The notes under the pieces: model-generated
Seen by the model: the letters and a program-made list of their open reading frames with translations, nothing else
Database searches by the model: none
Told to the model about the DNA's origin: nothing
Shown here: positions 34,923 to 44,931 of the stretch, in pieces
Layout of the letters: every line of letters starts with the position of its first letter
Numbering within the stretch: the stretch's first letter is position 1
Origin: Streptomyces sp. NBC_00536
GTDB taxonomy: Bacteria; Actinomycetota; Actinomycetes; Streptomycetales; Streptomycetaceae
Length of the DNA: 64,000 nucleotides
Reading direction: 5' to 3'
Assembly: GCF_036346295.1 (NCBI RefSeq)
Contig: NZ_CP107819.1
Coordinates: 1,240,001-1,304,000, forward strand
Position numbers and translations under genes: made by a program

Positions 34923-37900
34923 ATGACCACTTCACAGGTCGAACCCTCCACCGCTCAGGGCGGGCTCTCCCCGGCGGCCCGGCAGCTGCTGGAACGCAGA
35001 CTGCGCGGCCGGGCCGGCGCCGCCCCGGCGGGCATCCCCCGGATCTCGCCCCGCCCGGACCGCGTTCCGCTGTCGTCCGCCCAGCAGGGCCTCTACTTCC
35101 TGCACCGGCTCGACCCGCGGGGCACCGAGTACCTGATGCCCGCCGCCTGGCGGTTCACCGGCCCCCTGGACCTGCCCGCGCTGGACGCGGCCGTCGGCGA
35201 CCTGGCCGACCGCCACGAGCAGCTGCGGGTCGTCTTCCCGGACGTGGACGGCGTACCGGCCCAGGAGGTGCTGCCCACCGGCGGGACCGGTCTGCACCTG
35301 GTGGAGCTGCCCGAGGGGGCGGACGCCGCGGCCGTGGCCGACGCCGTGCGCACGGCGGCGCTGCGCCCCTTCGACCTGGCCGTCGAGCCGGGGTTCCGCG
35401 CCACGCTGCTGCGGGTCGCGGCCGAGGACCACGTCCTGGTCCTGGCCCTGCACCACATCGTCGCGGACGGCTGGTCCCTCGACCTCCTCCTGCGTGACCT
35501 GCGCGCCTTCCACGAGGCCCGCTCCACGGGCGGCGCGCCGCCCGCCGACCCGGCGCCCATCGCCTACGCGGACTACGCGATCTGGCAGCGCGGCCGCGAC
35601 GAGGGCGCCGACCTCGCCTACTGGCGCTCCGCGCTGGCGGGCCTGACCCCGCTCGAACTGCCCCTGGACCACCCGCGCCCGGCCACCCGCTCCTACGCCG
35701 GAGCCGTGCACACCGTACGGCTGCCCGAGGAGCTGACGGCGGCGCTGGCGCAGGCGGGCCGGCGCACCGACACCACCCCGTACATGACCACGATGGCCGC
35801 CTTCCAGGCCGCGCTGGGCTTCCACAGCGGACAGGACGACATCGCGATCGGCACGGTCGTCGCCAACCGGGAGCGGCCGGAGACCGAGCAGCTGGTCGGG
35901 TTCTTCGTGAACACCCTGGTGGTACGGACGGACCTGGCGGGCGACCCGACCGGGGACGAGCTGCTCGCCCGGACCCGGGAGAGCGTCCTCGGGGCGCTCT
36001 CGCACCAGACGCTGCCCTTCGAGCGGGTCGTCGACGAGCTGAGCCCCGACCGCGACCTGTCCCGCAACCCGCTGTTCCAGGTGCTGTTCACGCACACGGC
36101 GGCCGAGCGGGGCCACTACGCCCTGGGCGGCGCCACCGGCGCGGCCTTCCCGGTCGACCTGGTCACCGCCAAGTTCGACCTGACGCTGGACGTCCTGGAC
36201 GACGCGGGGGCGCTGAGCCTGCGCTTCGTCTACCGCCCCGACCTGTTCGCGGCGCAGTCGATGGCCCGGCTGGCGGAGCACACCGTGGCGGTGCTGCGGG
36301 CCTTCACCCGGACGCCGTCGGTGCCGCTGAGCCGGACGCAGCTGCTCACGGAGCCGGAACTCGCCGAGCTGCTCGGCCCCGAGGGCCCCGCGAACCGGCC
36401 CGTGGCGGCCGCCGGGGATGCCTCCGCGACCCGGGCGCCCCGGCTCGCCTGGGAGCGGCTGGCGGAGCACATCGCCCGGACCCCCGGCGCCGTGGCCGTC
36501 TCCGGAGGCGGCCGCGCCCTGACCTACGCCGAGCTGGACGCGGCCTCGCTGGCCCTGGCCCGGCGGCTGCGGGCCGCCGGGATCGGGCCGGAGTCCCTGG
36601 TCGGGGTGTGCCTGGGCCGGTCGGTGGACCTGGCCGTGGCGCTGCTCGGGGTGTGGCGGGCGGGGGCGGCGTACCTGCCGCTGGACCCGGCGCACCCGCG
36701 GGCCCGGCGGGAGTTCACCGTCGCCGACGCCGGGGTGGAGTGGGTGGTCACCGACGACGCCGGGCGCGCGGCAGTGGAGGGGCTGGCGGTCGGGGTGATC
36801 CCGCTGGCGGGACCCACGACCGCCGAAGCGGTGGTCCCGGAAGAGGTGGTCCCGGACGCGGACTCGCTCGCGTACGTCATCTACACCTCGGGCTCCACCG
36901 GGCAGCCCAAGGGCGTCGAGGTCACCCACGCCAACCTGGCCTGGCTGCTGGGCGCGGCCGACCACCACTTCGACTTCGGCGCCGACGACGTGTGGACCCT
37001 GCTGCACTCCCCCGCCTTCGACTTCTCCGTCTGGGAGCTGTGGGCGCCGCTGACCTCCGGCGGCCGGGTGGTGGTGCTGACCGAGGACGAGGTCCGCGAC
37101 CCGGCCGCGGTGCACGCCGTGCTGCGCGCGGAGCGCGTCACGGTGCTCAACCAGACCCCGGCCGCCTTCAAGGGGCTGCGGGCCCATCTGGCCCAGCAGG
37201 GCGAGGACTTCGCCGCGCTGGCCCTGCGCACGGTGGTCTTCGGCGGGGACGCCTTCGACGCGCGGGACTACCGCGACTGGTTCGCCGCTCCCGCCGCCGG
37301 GCGGCCCGCCCTGGTGAACATGTACGGCATCACCGAGACCACCGTGCACGTCACCTTCCGGCTGATCACCGAGGCGGACACGGTCGCCGCGGTGTACTCG
37401 CCGATCGGCCGCCCGCTGGCCGGGCAGCACGGGTACGTCCTGGACCGGACGGGCCGGCTGGTGCCCCGGGGCACGGTCGGCGAGCTGTACGTCGCGGGCG
37501 GCGGGGTGGCCCGCGGCTACCGCAACCGGCCCGAACTGACCGCCGAACGCTTCCCGTTCGACCCGTTCGCCCCGGCCGAAGCCCACGGCGCGGGCAACTC
37601 CCGGATGTACCGCACCGGCGACCTGGTCCGGGTGCTCCCCGACGGGCAGCTCGCCTACGCGGGGCGCGCCGACCACCAGGTGAAGATCCGCGGGTTCCGG
37701 ATCGAGCCGGGCGAGATCGAGACCGCGCTGCGGGTGCTGCCCGGGGTCCGGGACGCCTCGGTGGTGGCCCGGCCCGACGGACACGGCGGGGCCCGGCTGG
37801 TGGCGCACGTCGTGCTGGCCGAGGGGCGGCCGCTGGACGCGGCGGACCTGCGCGACCGGCTGCGCCTCACGCTGCCCGAGTACATGGTCCCCGCCCTGTT

Positions 37901-40900
37901 CGTCCGCCACGCGAAGCTGCCGATCACCGCGAACGGCAAGGTGGACCGCAAGGCCCTGATCGCGGTGGCGGCCGAAGGTGCCTCGGCCCCGGCCGACTTC
38001 ACCGCGCCCGAAGGCGCCGTCGAGGAGGCGCTGGCGGGCATCTGGTCCGAGATCCTCGGCGCCGAGCGGGTCAGCAGGACCGCGAACTTCTTCGACCTCG
38101 GCGGGGACTCCATCCTGGCCCTGCGGGTGATCGGCCGGGCCCGTTCGGCGGGGCTGGGCCTGAGCGTGGCGGACCTGTTCCGGGCCCGGACGCTGGCCGA
38201 TCTGGCCGCGCTCGCGGACACCGGCGAGGACCCGGCGGGTCCCCCTCCGGTCGCGCCGTTCTCGCAGCTGGACCCGGCGGACGCGGCGCGGCTGCCCGAG
38301 GGGCTCGTCGACGCCTACCCGCTCACCTTCCTGCAGACCGGCATGCTGCACGAGATGCTCGCGGACCCGGAGCGCGGGGCGTACCACAACGTCACCGACC
38401 TCAAGATCACCGTGCCCGAGGGCTTCGACCTCGCCGCCTTCCAGACGGCCGTGGACACGGTGGTGCGCGCCCACGACATCCTGCGCTCCTCTGTCGACCT
38501 GGTGTCCTTCTCCGAGCCGCTCCAGCTGGTGCGGCCGCGGGCCGACCTGCCGGTGGGGTACGCCGATCTGCGCGGCCTCGGCCGCTCCGAGCAGCGGGCC
38601 GCGGTGTCGGCGTACGTACAGGAGGAGTTCGCCCGCCGCTTCGACCTGGCGAGCGCTCCCCTGGTCCGGCTGCACCTGCACCAGGTCGGCGACCACGAGC
38701 TGCGGTTCACGGTCACCGACTGCCACATCGTGCTGGACGGCTGGAGCCTGACCTCGCTCATCGCCGACGTGCTCGACCTGCACCGCCAGGTGGTGGCGCT
38801 GGGCCGGCGGGAGCCGAGCCTGCCGCCGTCCCCCCGGTTCGCCGAGTACGTCGCCCTGGAGCGGGCCGCGGTGGACTCGGAAGAGAGCCTGAAGTTCTGG
38901 AGCGCCCAGCTGGACGACCTGCGGCCGGTGCGCTTCGGGCGCCGCGCCGCCGGTCCTTCCGGGGACGGGGACAGGGACGGGGACGGGGACGCCATCGTCG
39001 AGATCCGCCGCTCCTACGCCGCGCTGGCCGAGCCGATCGGACGGCTCGCGCAGCGGGCGGGCGTACCGCGCCGGACCGTGCTGCTGGCCGCGTTCCACCA
39101 CACGATGGGCCTGTTCACGGACGCGGAGGCCGATGTCGACGGCGGGTCCGCCGGGCACTCGATCGGCCTGGTCACCAACGGCCGCCCGGAGGAGACGGGC
39201 GCGGACCGGATGCGCGGACTGTTCCTCAACACCGTTCCGTTCGGGATCCGGCGGACCGGGGAGAGCTGGATGGACCTGCTGCGCGAGGTCTTCATCGCGG
39301 AGCAGGACCTGATGCCGCACCGCAGGGTGCCGCTGGCCCGGCTGGGGCGGCTGCGGCCCGAGGAGCCCGGTCTGGTCGACGTGCTCTTCAACTACATCAA
39401 CTTCCACCGGCTCTCCGGGGACACCTGGGACGAGTCGGAGGAGATCGCCCGGACGATGTTCCCGCTCAACATCAATGTGAGCGTGCAGTCCTTCACCATC
39501 GACGCCGACACCACCCGGGTCGACCCGGCCACCGCCGAGCAGCTCGCCGACGCGGTGTGCGCGCTGCTGGAGTCCATGGTCGGGGACCCCGACGGGCCGG
39601 TGGTCCGGCCGGTGCTGCGGGGCGCCGCGCGGGAGCGGGCGCTGGTGGAGTGGGCACACGGCCCGGTGATGCGCAACGACCCGCGGATGTTCCACGAGTG
39701 GTTCACGGAGCACGCGCTGCGCGCCCCGGACGCGGTGGCCGTCGCGCACGGGGAGCTGGAGGTCGGCTACGGCGAACTCGACGCGGCCGCCGGGGTGCTG
39801 GCGGGCCGGCTACGGGAGCTGGGCGTGGGCCCGGAGGTGATCGTCGGGATCTGCGCGGACCGGGGTCCGGACATGGTGCGCTCCGTGCTGGCGGTGCTCA
39901 AGGCGGGCGGCGCGTTCCTCCCGCTGGATCCGCAGCACCCCACCGAGCGCCTCGCGTTCGTGGCCGGGGACAGCGGGATGCGGGTGCTGCTCACCCAGTC
40001 CGCGCTGGCGGGCCTGGTGCCGTACGAAGGCCCGGTCGTCCTGGTCGACGTACCGGCCGAGTGCGCGGGCCCGGCGTTCGCCGGGGTGCCGACGGCCGGT
40101 ACGGACGCGGACAACACGGCGTACGTGCTCTACACCTCGGGTTCGACCGGCCGGCCCAAGGGCGCCGCCGTCCCGCACCGCGGCCTGACCAACCTGATCC
40201 ACGGCCAGCGGGACGTGTTCGGCCCGGGCCCCGCGGACCGGGTGCTGCAGTTCGCCTCGTTCAGCTTCGACGTGTTCGTCAGCGAGCTGACCTGGGCCCT
40301 GGCCAACGGGGCGCGGCTGTGCACGGCGCCCAAGGAGGCCCTGATGCCCGGCCCGGACCTGATCGCCACCCTGCACGGGTACGGGATCACCGCGGCCGCG
40401 CTGCCGCCGAGCACCCTGGCGGTGCTCGCGGAGCAGGGCGATCCGCTGCCGCTGCTGCACACCATCGTCACCGGCGGCGAGGCGCCCACGGCCGAGATGT
40501 CGGACGTCTGGTCGCCGGGGCGGAGGTTCATCAACTCCTATGGCCTGACGGAGACTTCGGTGTGGTCCTGCGCCGAGGTGTGCGTGGCCGGGACGGGGCT
40601 GCCGCCGATCGGCCCGCCGATCCGCAACAGCCAGGTCTACGTCCTGGACCGGGACCTCGAACCGGTCCCGGTCGGGGTCCCCGGCGAGATCTGCCTCGGC
40701 GGCGACGCCGTCGGCCTGTACTACCTGAACCGGCCCGCGCTGACGGCCACCGCCTTCGTCCCCGACCCCTACGGCGGCGTCCCCGGCGCCCGGCTCTTCC
40801 GCACCGGCGACCTCGGCCGTTACCACGCCGACGGCAGCATCGAATGCCTCGGCCGCCGTGACACCCAGGTCAAGCTGCGCGGGTTCCGCATCGAACTCGG

Positions 40901-42272
40901 CGAGCTGGAATGCGCGTTGCGGGACCTGCCCGAGGTCAACAAGGCCGTGGTGCTGCTGCGCCGTGACCTGCCGGGCGATCCGGCGCTCGTCGCCTACGTC
41001 GTCCCGGAGCGGGGCGCCGCGCCGGACGCGGAGGGGATCCGCCAGGCGCTGCGCGCCCGGATGCCCGCCTACATGGTGCCCGCGCGGTTCGTGTTCCTCG
41101 ACGAACTGCCCCTGAACAGCAGCAAGAAGGTGGACCGGCGGGCCCTGCCGCTGCCACTGGAACGCTCGGACGTGGACGCCGAGTTCACCGCCCCGCGCAC
41201 CCCGGCCGAGCGACTGCTCGCCGAGGTGTGGCGCGAGGTGCTGGGTCTGCCGGAGATCGGGGTGCACGACGACTTCTTCCGGATCGGGGGGAGTTCACTC
41301 TCCACCGTCCGGGTCGCCGCCCGGGCCGCGGCCCGCGGGCTGGCCGTCTCCGTGCGCGACCTGATCGAACTGCCCACGATCGCCCAGCTCGCCGCCCGCG
41401 CCGAAGGAGCGGCGGCGGACACCGCGCCCGCCGAGGTGACCTCGCAGGTCCGGCTGCGCGAGGGGGCGGGCGACCCGCTGTGGTGCGTGCACCCGACCGG
41501 GGGCAGCGCCGCCTGGTACGTGGGGCTGGCCCGGGCGCTGCCGCCGGGGATCCCGGTCCGGGCCTTCCAGGCCCGCGGCCTGCTCGGCGGGGTGGACCCG
41601 ACCACGGTGGCCGGGATCGCGGCCAACTACGTCGCCGAGATGACCGCGCCCGGCGGGCGGCCCGGCGGCGGGGACGGCCCGTACGACCTGCTGGGCTGGT
41701 CCATGGGCGCCAACCTGGCCATGGAGATGGCCACCCAGCTGCACGAGGCCGGCCACCGGGTCGCACCGCTGACCCTGATCGAGCCCTATCTGCCCAGCGC
41801 GGTGGCCCGCGGCCAACTGGAGGCCGTGAGCGCCAAGATGGTCACCGGCAAGCTGCTCCGGGACCGGCTGCGGACACTGGCCCCCGGCGCGGAGCGCGAG
41901 GCCGTGACCGCCGAGCTGACCGGCCTGCTGCTGAGCGCGGACATGAGCCCGAGCGAGGCGGCCCTGGTGGAGAACGCCCCGATCGAGGTGTGGCACTCGC
42001 TGCTCACCGCCCTGGCCGACTACGAGGTGCGGCCCTACCCGGGCCACGTCCACCTGGTGGTGGGCTCGCACGCCGCCGACCTGCCCGAGGACGAGCCGAT
42101 GCCCGGCCTCGACGTGGGCTTCCGCGCCTACGTCGAACGCTGGCGGGAGCAGGCCCTGGGCGGGCTGACCCTGCACATCACCGACGGCGACCACATGTCG
42201 CTGATGTCCGAGCCCCTGCTGGGCCGGACCGCTTCCCTGCTGCACGCCATCCGGACGGAGACCCGGGCATGA
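34923..42272 (+). CDS. NRPS2: C-A-T-C-A-T-TE, terminating subunit
   Basis: 2449 residues. An Arg-rich N-terminal segment ([15 protein letters not shown]) precedes C (about 45-470, HHIVADGWS), A (about 495-1010), T (Ser1063, GGDS), C (about 1115-1550), A (about 1580-2070), T (Ser2125, GGSS) and a type I thioesterase (about 2160-2449, GWSMG with Ser2260, late His in DGDHMSLM). The first A domain reads D-F-W-N-V-G-M-V-H-K, nine of ten identical to the classical threonine code, so Thr is predicted. The second reads D-V-S-A-V-G-S-V-W-K, unassigned. The second C domain has CHIVLDG instead of HHxxxDG (first His replaced by Cys, catalytic second His kept) and begins [12 protein letters not shown]. 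The TE should release the peptide by hydrolysis or cyclisation. Confidence 0.95.
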   Translation: MTTSQVEPSTAQGGLSPAARQLLERRLRGRAGAAPAGIPRISPRPDRVPLSSAQQGLYFLHRLDPRGTEYLMPAAWRFTGPLDLPALDAAVGDLADRHEQLRVVFPDVDGVPAQEVLPTGGTGLHLVELPEGADAAAVADAVRTAALRPFDLAVEPGFRATLLRVAAEDHVLVLALHHIVADGWSLDLLLRDLRAFHEARSTGGAPPADPAPIAYADYAIWQRGRDEGADLAYWRSALAGLTPLELPLDHPRPATRSYAGAVHTVRLPEELTAALAQAGRRTDTTPYMTTMAAFQAALGFHSGQDDIAIGTVVANRERPETEQLVGFFVNTLVVRTDLAGDPTGDELLARTRESVLGALSHQTLPFERVVDELSPDRDLSRNPLFQVLFTHTAAERGHYALGGATGAAFPVDLVTAKFDLTLDVLDDAGALSLRFVYRPDLFAAQSMARLAEHTVAVLRAFTRTPSVPLSRTQLLTEPELAELLGPEGPANRPVAAAGDASATRAPRLAWERLAEHIARTPGAVAVSGGGRALTYAELDAASLALARRLRAAGIGPESLVGVCLGRSVDLAVALLGVWRAGAAYLPLDPAHPRARREFTVADAGVEWVVTDDAGRAAVEGLAVGVIPLAGPTTAEAVVPEEVVPDADSLAYVIYTSGSTGQPKGVEVTHANLAWLLGAADHHFDFGADDVWTLLHSPAFDFSVWELWAPLTSGGRVVVLTEDEVRDPAAVHAVLRAERVTVLNQTPAAFKGLRAHLAQQGEDFAALALRTVVFGGDAFDARDYRDWFAAPAAGRPALVNMYGITETTVHVTFRLITEADTVAAVYSPIGRPLAGQHGYVLDRTGRLVPRGTVGELYVAGGGVARGYRNRPELTAERFPFDPFAPAEAHGAGNSRMYRTGDLVRVLPDGQLAYAGRADHQVKIRGFRIEPGEIETALRVLPGVRDASVVARPDGHGGARLVAHVVLAEGRPLDAADLRDRLRLTLPEYMVPALFVRHAKLPITANGKVDRKALIAVAAEGASAPADFTAPEGAVEEALAGIWSEILGAERVSRTANFFDLGGDSILALRVIGRARSAGLGLSVADLFRARTLADLAALADTGEDPAGPPPVAPFSQLDPADAARLPEGLVDAYPLTFLQTGMLHEMLADPERGAYHNVTDLKITVPEGFDLAAFQTAVDTVVRAHDILRSSVDLVSFSEPLQLVRPRADLPVGYADLRGLGRSEQRAAVSAYVQEEFARRFDLASAPLVRLHLHQVGDHELRFTVTDCHIVLDGWSLTSLIADVLDLHRQVVALGRREPSLPPSPRFAEYVALERAAVDSEESLKFWSAQLDDLRPVRFGRRAAGPSGDGDRDGDGDAIVEIRRSYAALAEPIGRLAQRAGVPRRTVLLAAFHHTMGLFTDAEADVDGGSAGHSIGLVTNGRPEETGADRMRGLFLNTVPFGIRRTGESWMDLLREVFIAEQDLMPHRRVPLARLGRLRPEEPGLVDVLFNYINFHRLSGDTWDESEEIARTMFPLNINVSVQSFTIDADTTRVDPATAEQLADAVCALLESMVGDPDGPVVRPVLRGAARERALVEWAHGPVMRNDPRMFHEWFTEHALRAPDAVAVAHGELEVGYGELDAAAGVLAGRLRELGVGPEVIVGICADRGPDMVRSVLAVLKAGGAFLPLDPQHPTERLAFVAGDSGMRVLLTQSALAGLVPYEGPVVLVDVPAECAGPAFAGVPTAGTDADNTAYVLYTSGSTGRPKGAAVPHRGLTNLIHGQRDVFGPGPADRVLQFASFSFDVFVSELTWALANGARLCTAPKEALMPGPDLIATLHGYGITAAALPPSTLAVLAEQGDPLPLLHTIVTGGEAPTAEMSDVWSPGRRFINSYGLTETSVWSCAEVCVAGTGLPPIGPPIRNSQVYVLDRDLEPVPVGVPGEICLGGDAVGLYYLNRPALTATAFVPDPYGGVPGARLFRTGDLGRYHADGSIECLGRRDTQVKLRGFRIELGELECALRDLPEVNKAVVLLRRDLPGDPALVAYVVPERGAAPDAEGIRQALRARMPAYMVPARFVFLDELPLNSSKKVDRRALPLPLERSDVDAEFTAPRTPAERLLAEVWREVLGLPEIGVHDDFFRIGGSSLSTVRVAARAAARGLAVSVRDLIELPTIAQLAARAEGAAADTAPAEVTSQVRLREGAGDPLWCVHPTGGSAAWYVGLARALPPGIPVRAFQARGLLGGVDPTTVAGIAANYVAEMTAPGGRPGGGDGPYDLLGWSMGANLAMEMATQLHEAGHRVAPLTLIEPYLPSAVARGQLEAVSAKMVTGKLLRDRLRTLAPGAEREAVTAELTGLLLSADMSPSEAALVENAPIEVWHSLLTALADYEVRPYPGHVHLVVGSHAADLPEDEPMPGLDVGFRAYVERWREQALGGLTLHITDGDHMSLMSEPLLGRTASLLHAIRTETRA

Positions 42273-43570
42273 CCACGATGATTCCCGCGGGCGGCCCGGC
42301 CGCCCTGCTGACCGCACCCGCCACCGCGCCGACCGCGCCGCGGACCGCCGCCCCGCGGACCGCCTTCGCCGAGCGCTACCTCCTCGACCCCGAGATCAAC
42401 GCCGAGCCCTACGGCTACCTCAACTCGCTGCGCGACCACGACCCGGTCCACTGGAGCGCCATGCACCGGGCCTGGCTGGTCACCGGCCACGGCCAGCTGA
42501 TGCACTGCCTGCGCGACCCGGCGGTCTCCGCCGAGCGGGTGGGTCCGCTGATGGACGCCGTCCCCGAGGGCGCCCGGGAGGACACCGAACGGGCCTTCTC
42601 CATCCTGTCCCGCTGGATGGTCTTCAACGATCCGCCGCAGCACCGCCGGCTGCGCCAGGTGTTCCAGGAGCAGTTCTCGGCGCGCGGCATCGGCCGCTAC
42701 CGTACGTTCGTCGAGCGGGCCACCCGGGCCATGCTGGCCCGCCGTTCGGTCCCCGGGACCAGGGGTGACCTGCTCGCCGACATCGCCCGGCCGCTGCCCG
42801 CGCTGGTCTTCGCCCGCTGGCTGGGCGTGCCCCAGGCGCACGGCCCCTCCTTCTGGTACTGGAACGCCCGCGTGGGCGACCTGGTGCTCGGGGCGGCCCA
42901 GGAGGAACGCGAGTACCGCACCTCCCTGCAGTCCCTGGTGAAGCTGGACGACTACCTCGCCGGTCTGGTCCACGACCGCCGCGCCGAACCGAAGGACGAC
43001 CTGATCAGCTCCGTGCTGGCGGGCGGCCAGATCGGGAAGTCGGTCAGTGAGGAGGAGTTCGTCGGGATGCTGACCCAGATGGCCTTCGCGGGCGGCGAGA
43101 CCACCAGCAATCTGATCGTCAACACCCTCCTCGCCCTGCTCAGCCACCCCGAGCAGCTGGCCGCGGTCCGCGCCAACCCGGACCTGGTGCCGCTCGCCGT
43201 CGAGGAGGCGATGCGCTACGACGGCCCCTCGAAGATGTCGATCCGCAGCGCCGCCCGGGACTTCGACCTCGACGGCCGCGCGGTGCGCGGCGGGGACCGG
43301 CTGTTCCTGGTCACCGCCGCCGCCAACCGGGACCCCGGGCGGTTCGCCGACCCCGACGCCTTCGACATCGCCCGGGGCAACGCCTCGCACCTCGGCTTCG
43401 GCTTCGGCGCGCACTTCTGCATCGGGGCCGCGCTGGCCCGGCTGGTGGCCTGCGCGGTGGTCGGCGTGCTCGTACGCGACTACCCGGACCTCGCCCTGGA
43501 CGGCGAGCGGCACACCTGGCAGCTGTCCCTGCTCAACCGCGCCCTGACCGCGCTGCCCGTCCGCTACTGA
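42269..43570 (+). CDS. Cytochrome P450, NRPS tailoring enzyme
   Basis: 433 residues. I-helix AGGETTSN, ExxR in EEAMRY, heme loop [15 protein letters not shown] with Cys384. ATGA overlap with the NRPS2 stop ties it to the cluster. It probably hydroxylates or cross-links the peptide or a carrier-bound residue. The N-terminal 30 residues are Ala/Pro/Thr-rich and probably disordered. A 13-bp near-copy of its last codons (CGTCCGCCACTGA) follows the stop, a small local duplication. Confidence 0.93.
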   Translation: MTTMIPAGGPAALLTAPATAPTAPRTAAPRTAFAERYLLDPEINAEPYGYLNSLRDHDPVHWSAMHRAWLVTGHGQLMHCLRDPAVSAERVGPLMDAVPEGAREDTERAFSILSRWMVFNDPPQHRRLRQVFQEQFSARGIGRYRTFVERATRAMLARRSVPGTRGDLLADIARPLPALVFARWLGVPQAHGPSFWYWNARVGDLVLGAAQEEREYRTSLQSLVKLDDYLAGLVHDRRAEPKDDLISSVLAGGQIGKSVSEEEFVGMLTQMAFAGGETTSNLIVNTLLALLSHPEQLAAVRANPDLVPLAVEEAMRYDGPSKMSIRSAARDFDLDGRAVRGGDRLFLVTAAANRDPGRFADPDAFDIARGNASHLGFGFGAHFCIGAALARLVACAVVGVLVRDYPDLALDGERHTWQLSLLNRALTALPVRY

Positions 43571-43630
43571 CCCGTGTCCGTCCGCCACTGAACCCGCGGC
43601 CGCCCCGGCGGCCCGACGAAGGGTCCGATC

Positions 43631-44887
43631 ATGGCCTCCACCCTGACGAGCGCGGGCTCGCGGCTGCGCGCCCCCGCCCGACTGCCCTCCTTCCGGCTGC
43701 TGTGGCTCGGGCAGTCCCTCTCCCTGCTCGGGGACGGCTTCAGCTACATCGCCTTCTCCTGGATCACGCTGAGCCTGACCCAGTCCACGCTGACCCTCGG
43801 CTACGTCCTCGCCTTCCAGGCGGTGCCGCGGGCACTGCTGACGATGGTTGGCGGCTCGCTCAGCGACAAGTGGTCCTCCCGCACCCTGATGACGCTCTCC
43901 AGCTGGGCGCGCGCCGCGCTGATGGTGAGCGTCGGGCTGATCGGGATGACCGGGTCGCTGACCGTGGTGATGCTGTGCTGCGCGGCCGCCGCCTTCGGCG
44001 CCGTCGACGCGTTCTTCCAGCCCGCCAGGGCCTCGATCCTGCCCTCCGTGGTGGACAAGGAGCTGCTGGCCCCGGCCAACGCGCTGCTCGCGGTGGGCAC
44101 CAAGGTGTCCTCCATCCTGGGCCCGGCCGTCGGGGGCATGGTGGTGGCCCTCTCGGACGCGCCCGTCGCCTTCCTGGTGGACGGGGTGTGCTTCGCGCTC
44201 TGCGGGCTGTGCGTCTCCCGGATCCGGACGGTGCCGCGCGCGGCCGATGAGGACTCCAGTGCCGACGTCGCTCCCGAGGCCGGGGACTCGCTGCTCACCC
44301 GGATGCGCGCCGGACTGCGCTACGCCCTGGAGGACCCGCGGATCCGCTCCATCCTGGTCGTCGACACGGTGATGACCTTCTGTTACGCCGGTACCTTCAC
44401 GGTCGGCTTCGCCACCCTCGCCAAGGTCGACCTGCACGGCGGCTCGATGACCCTGGGCCTGCTCAACGGCGCCCTGGCGGGCGGCGCGATGCTCGGCACC
44501 CTGGTCGGTGGCTCGCTCAGCGGCCTCCCCCGGGTGGGCCTGCTGATCTCCGCGCTGGCCGGGTGGCTCGCGGTGGGCATGGGGGTGCTGGGGCTGGTGG
44601 ACAGTACGGTGACCGCGTTCGTGACCGTACTGGTCATGGGCTTCGGCATCGGCTTCCAGGGCGTCTTCGGCCTCAGCTGGATCCAGCGCACCATCGACCC
44701 CTCGGTCCTCAGCCGGGTGATCTCGATCGACATGGTCCTCGGTTACGCCATGGCCCCGCTCTCGCTGATCCTGTGCGGGGCCCTGGCCCAGCACGGCAGC
44801 GGCCCGATGTTCGCGGTGTCGGGCGCGGTCCTCGCGCTGACGGCGCTCGGTGTGCTCAGCTCCAGGGCGGTGCGCGGGATGCGCTGA
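43631..44887 (+). CDS. MFS exporter
   Basis: 418 residues with about 12 hydrophobic segments. The loop between helices 2 and 3 has GGSLSDKWSSRTLM, the MFS signature region. Similar to the drug-efflux MFS type that closes many NRPS clusters, so export of or resistance to the peptide is likely. AAGGGT precedes the ATG. A terminator follows and marks the right end of this operon. Confidence 0.9.
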   Translation: MASTLTSAGSRLRAPARLPSFRLLWLGQSLSLLGDGFSYIAFSWITLSLTQSTLTLGYVLAFQAVPRALLTMVGGSLSDKWSSRTLMTLSSWARAALMVSVGLIGMTGSLTVVMLCCAAAAFGAVDAFFQPARASILPSVVDKELLAPANALLAVGTKVSSILGPAVGGMVVALSDAPVAFLVDGVCFALCGLCVSRIRTVPRAADEDSSADVAPEAGDSLLTRMRAGLRYALEDPRIRSILVVDTVMTFCYAGTFTVGFATLAKVDLHGGSMTLGLLNGALAGGAMLGTLVGGSLSGLPRVGLLISALAGWLAVGMGVLGLVDSTVTAFVTVLVMGFGIGFQGVFGLSWIQRTIDPSVLSRVISIDMVLGYAMAPLSLILCGALAQHGSGPMFAVSGAVLALTALGVLSSRAVRGMR

Positions 44888-44896
44888 ACACCGTAC

Positions 44897-44921
44897 GGCC
44901 GGGGCGGTCCGCGCCCCGGCC
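44897..44921. terminator. Bidirectional terminator
   Basis: GGCCGGGGCG and CGCCCCGGCC form a perfect 10-bp stem with a 5-base loop between the convergent MFS and LAL genes. Confidence 0.75.
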
Positions 44922-44931
44922 CGGGCCGGCC

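Noticed and set aside
25937..34951. Very long antisense open frame (over 3000 codons) opposite LanB-like 2 and NRPS1
   Set aside because: Shadow of GC-rich coding sequence: Pro/Arg/Gly/His-rich, no domains, and fully antisense to recognisable NRPS domains.
34932..39749. Long antisense open frame opposite NRPS2
   Set aside because: Same reason; translation is low-complexity and the plus strand encodes clear C-A-T modules.
43558..43591. 13-bp near-duplicate containing the P450 stop codon
   Set aside because: Likely replication slippage with no effect on the protein; kept only as a note.
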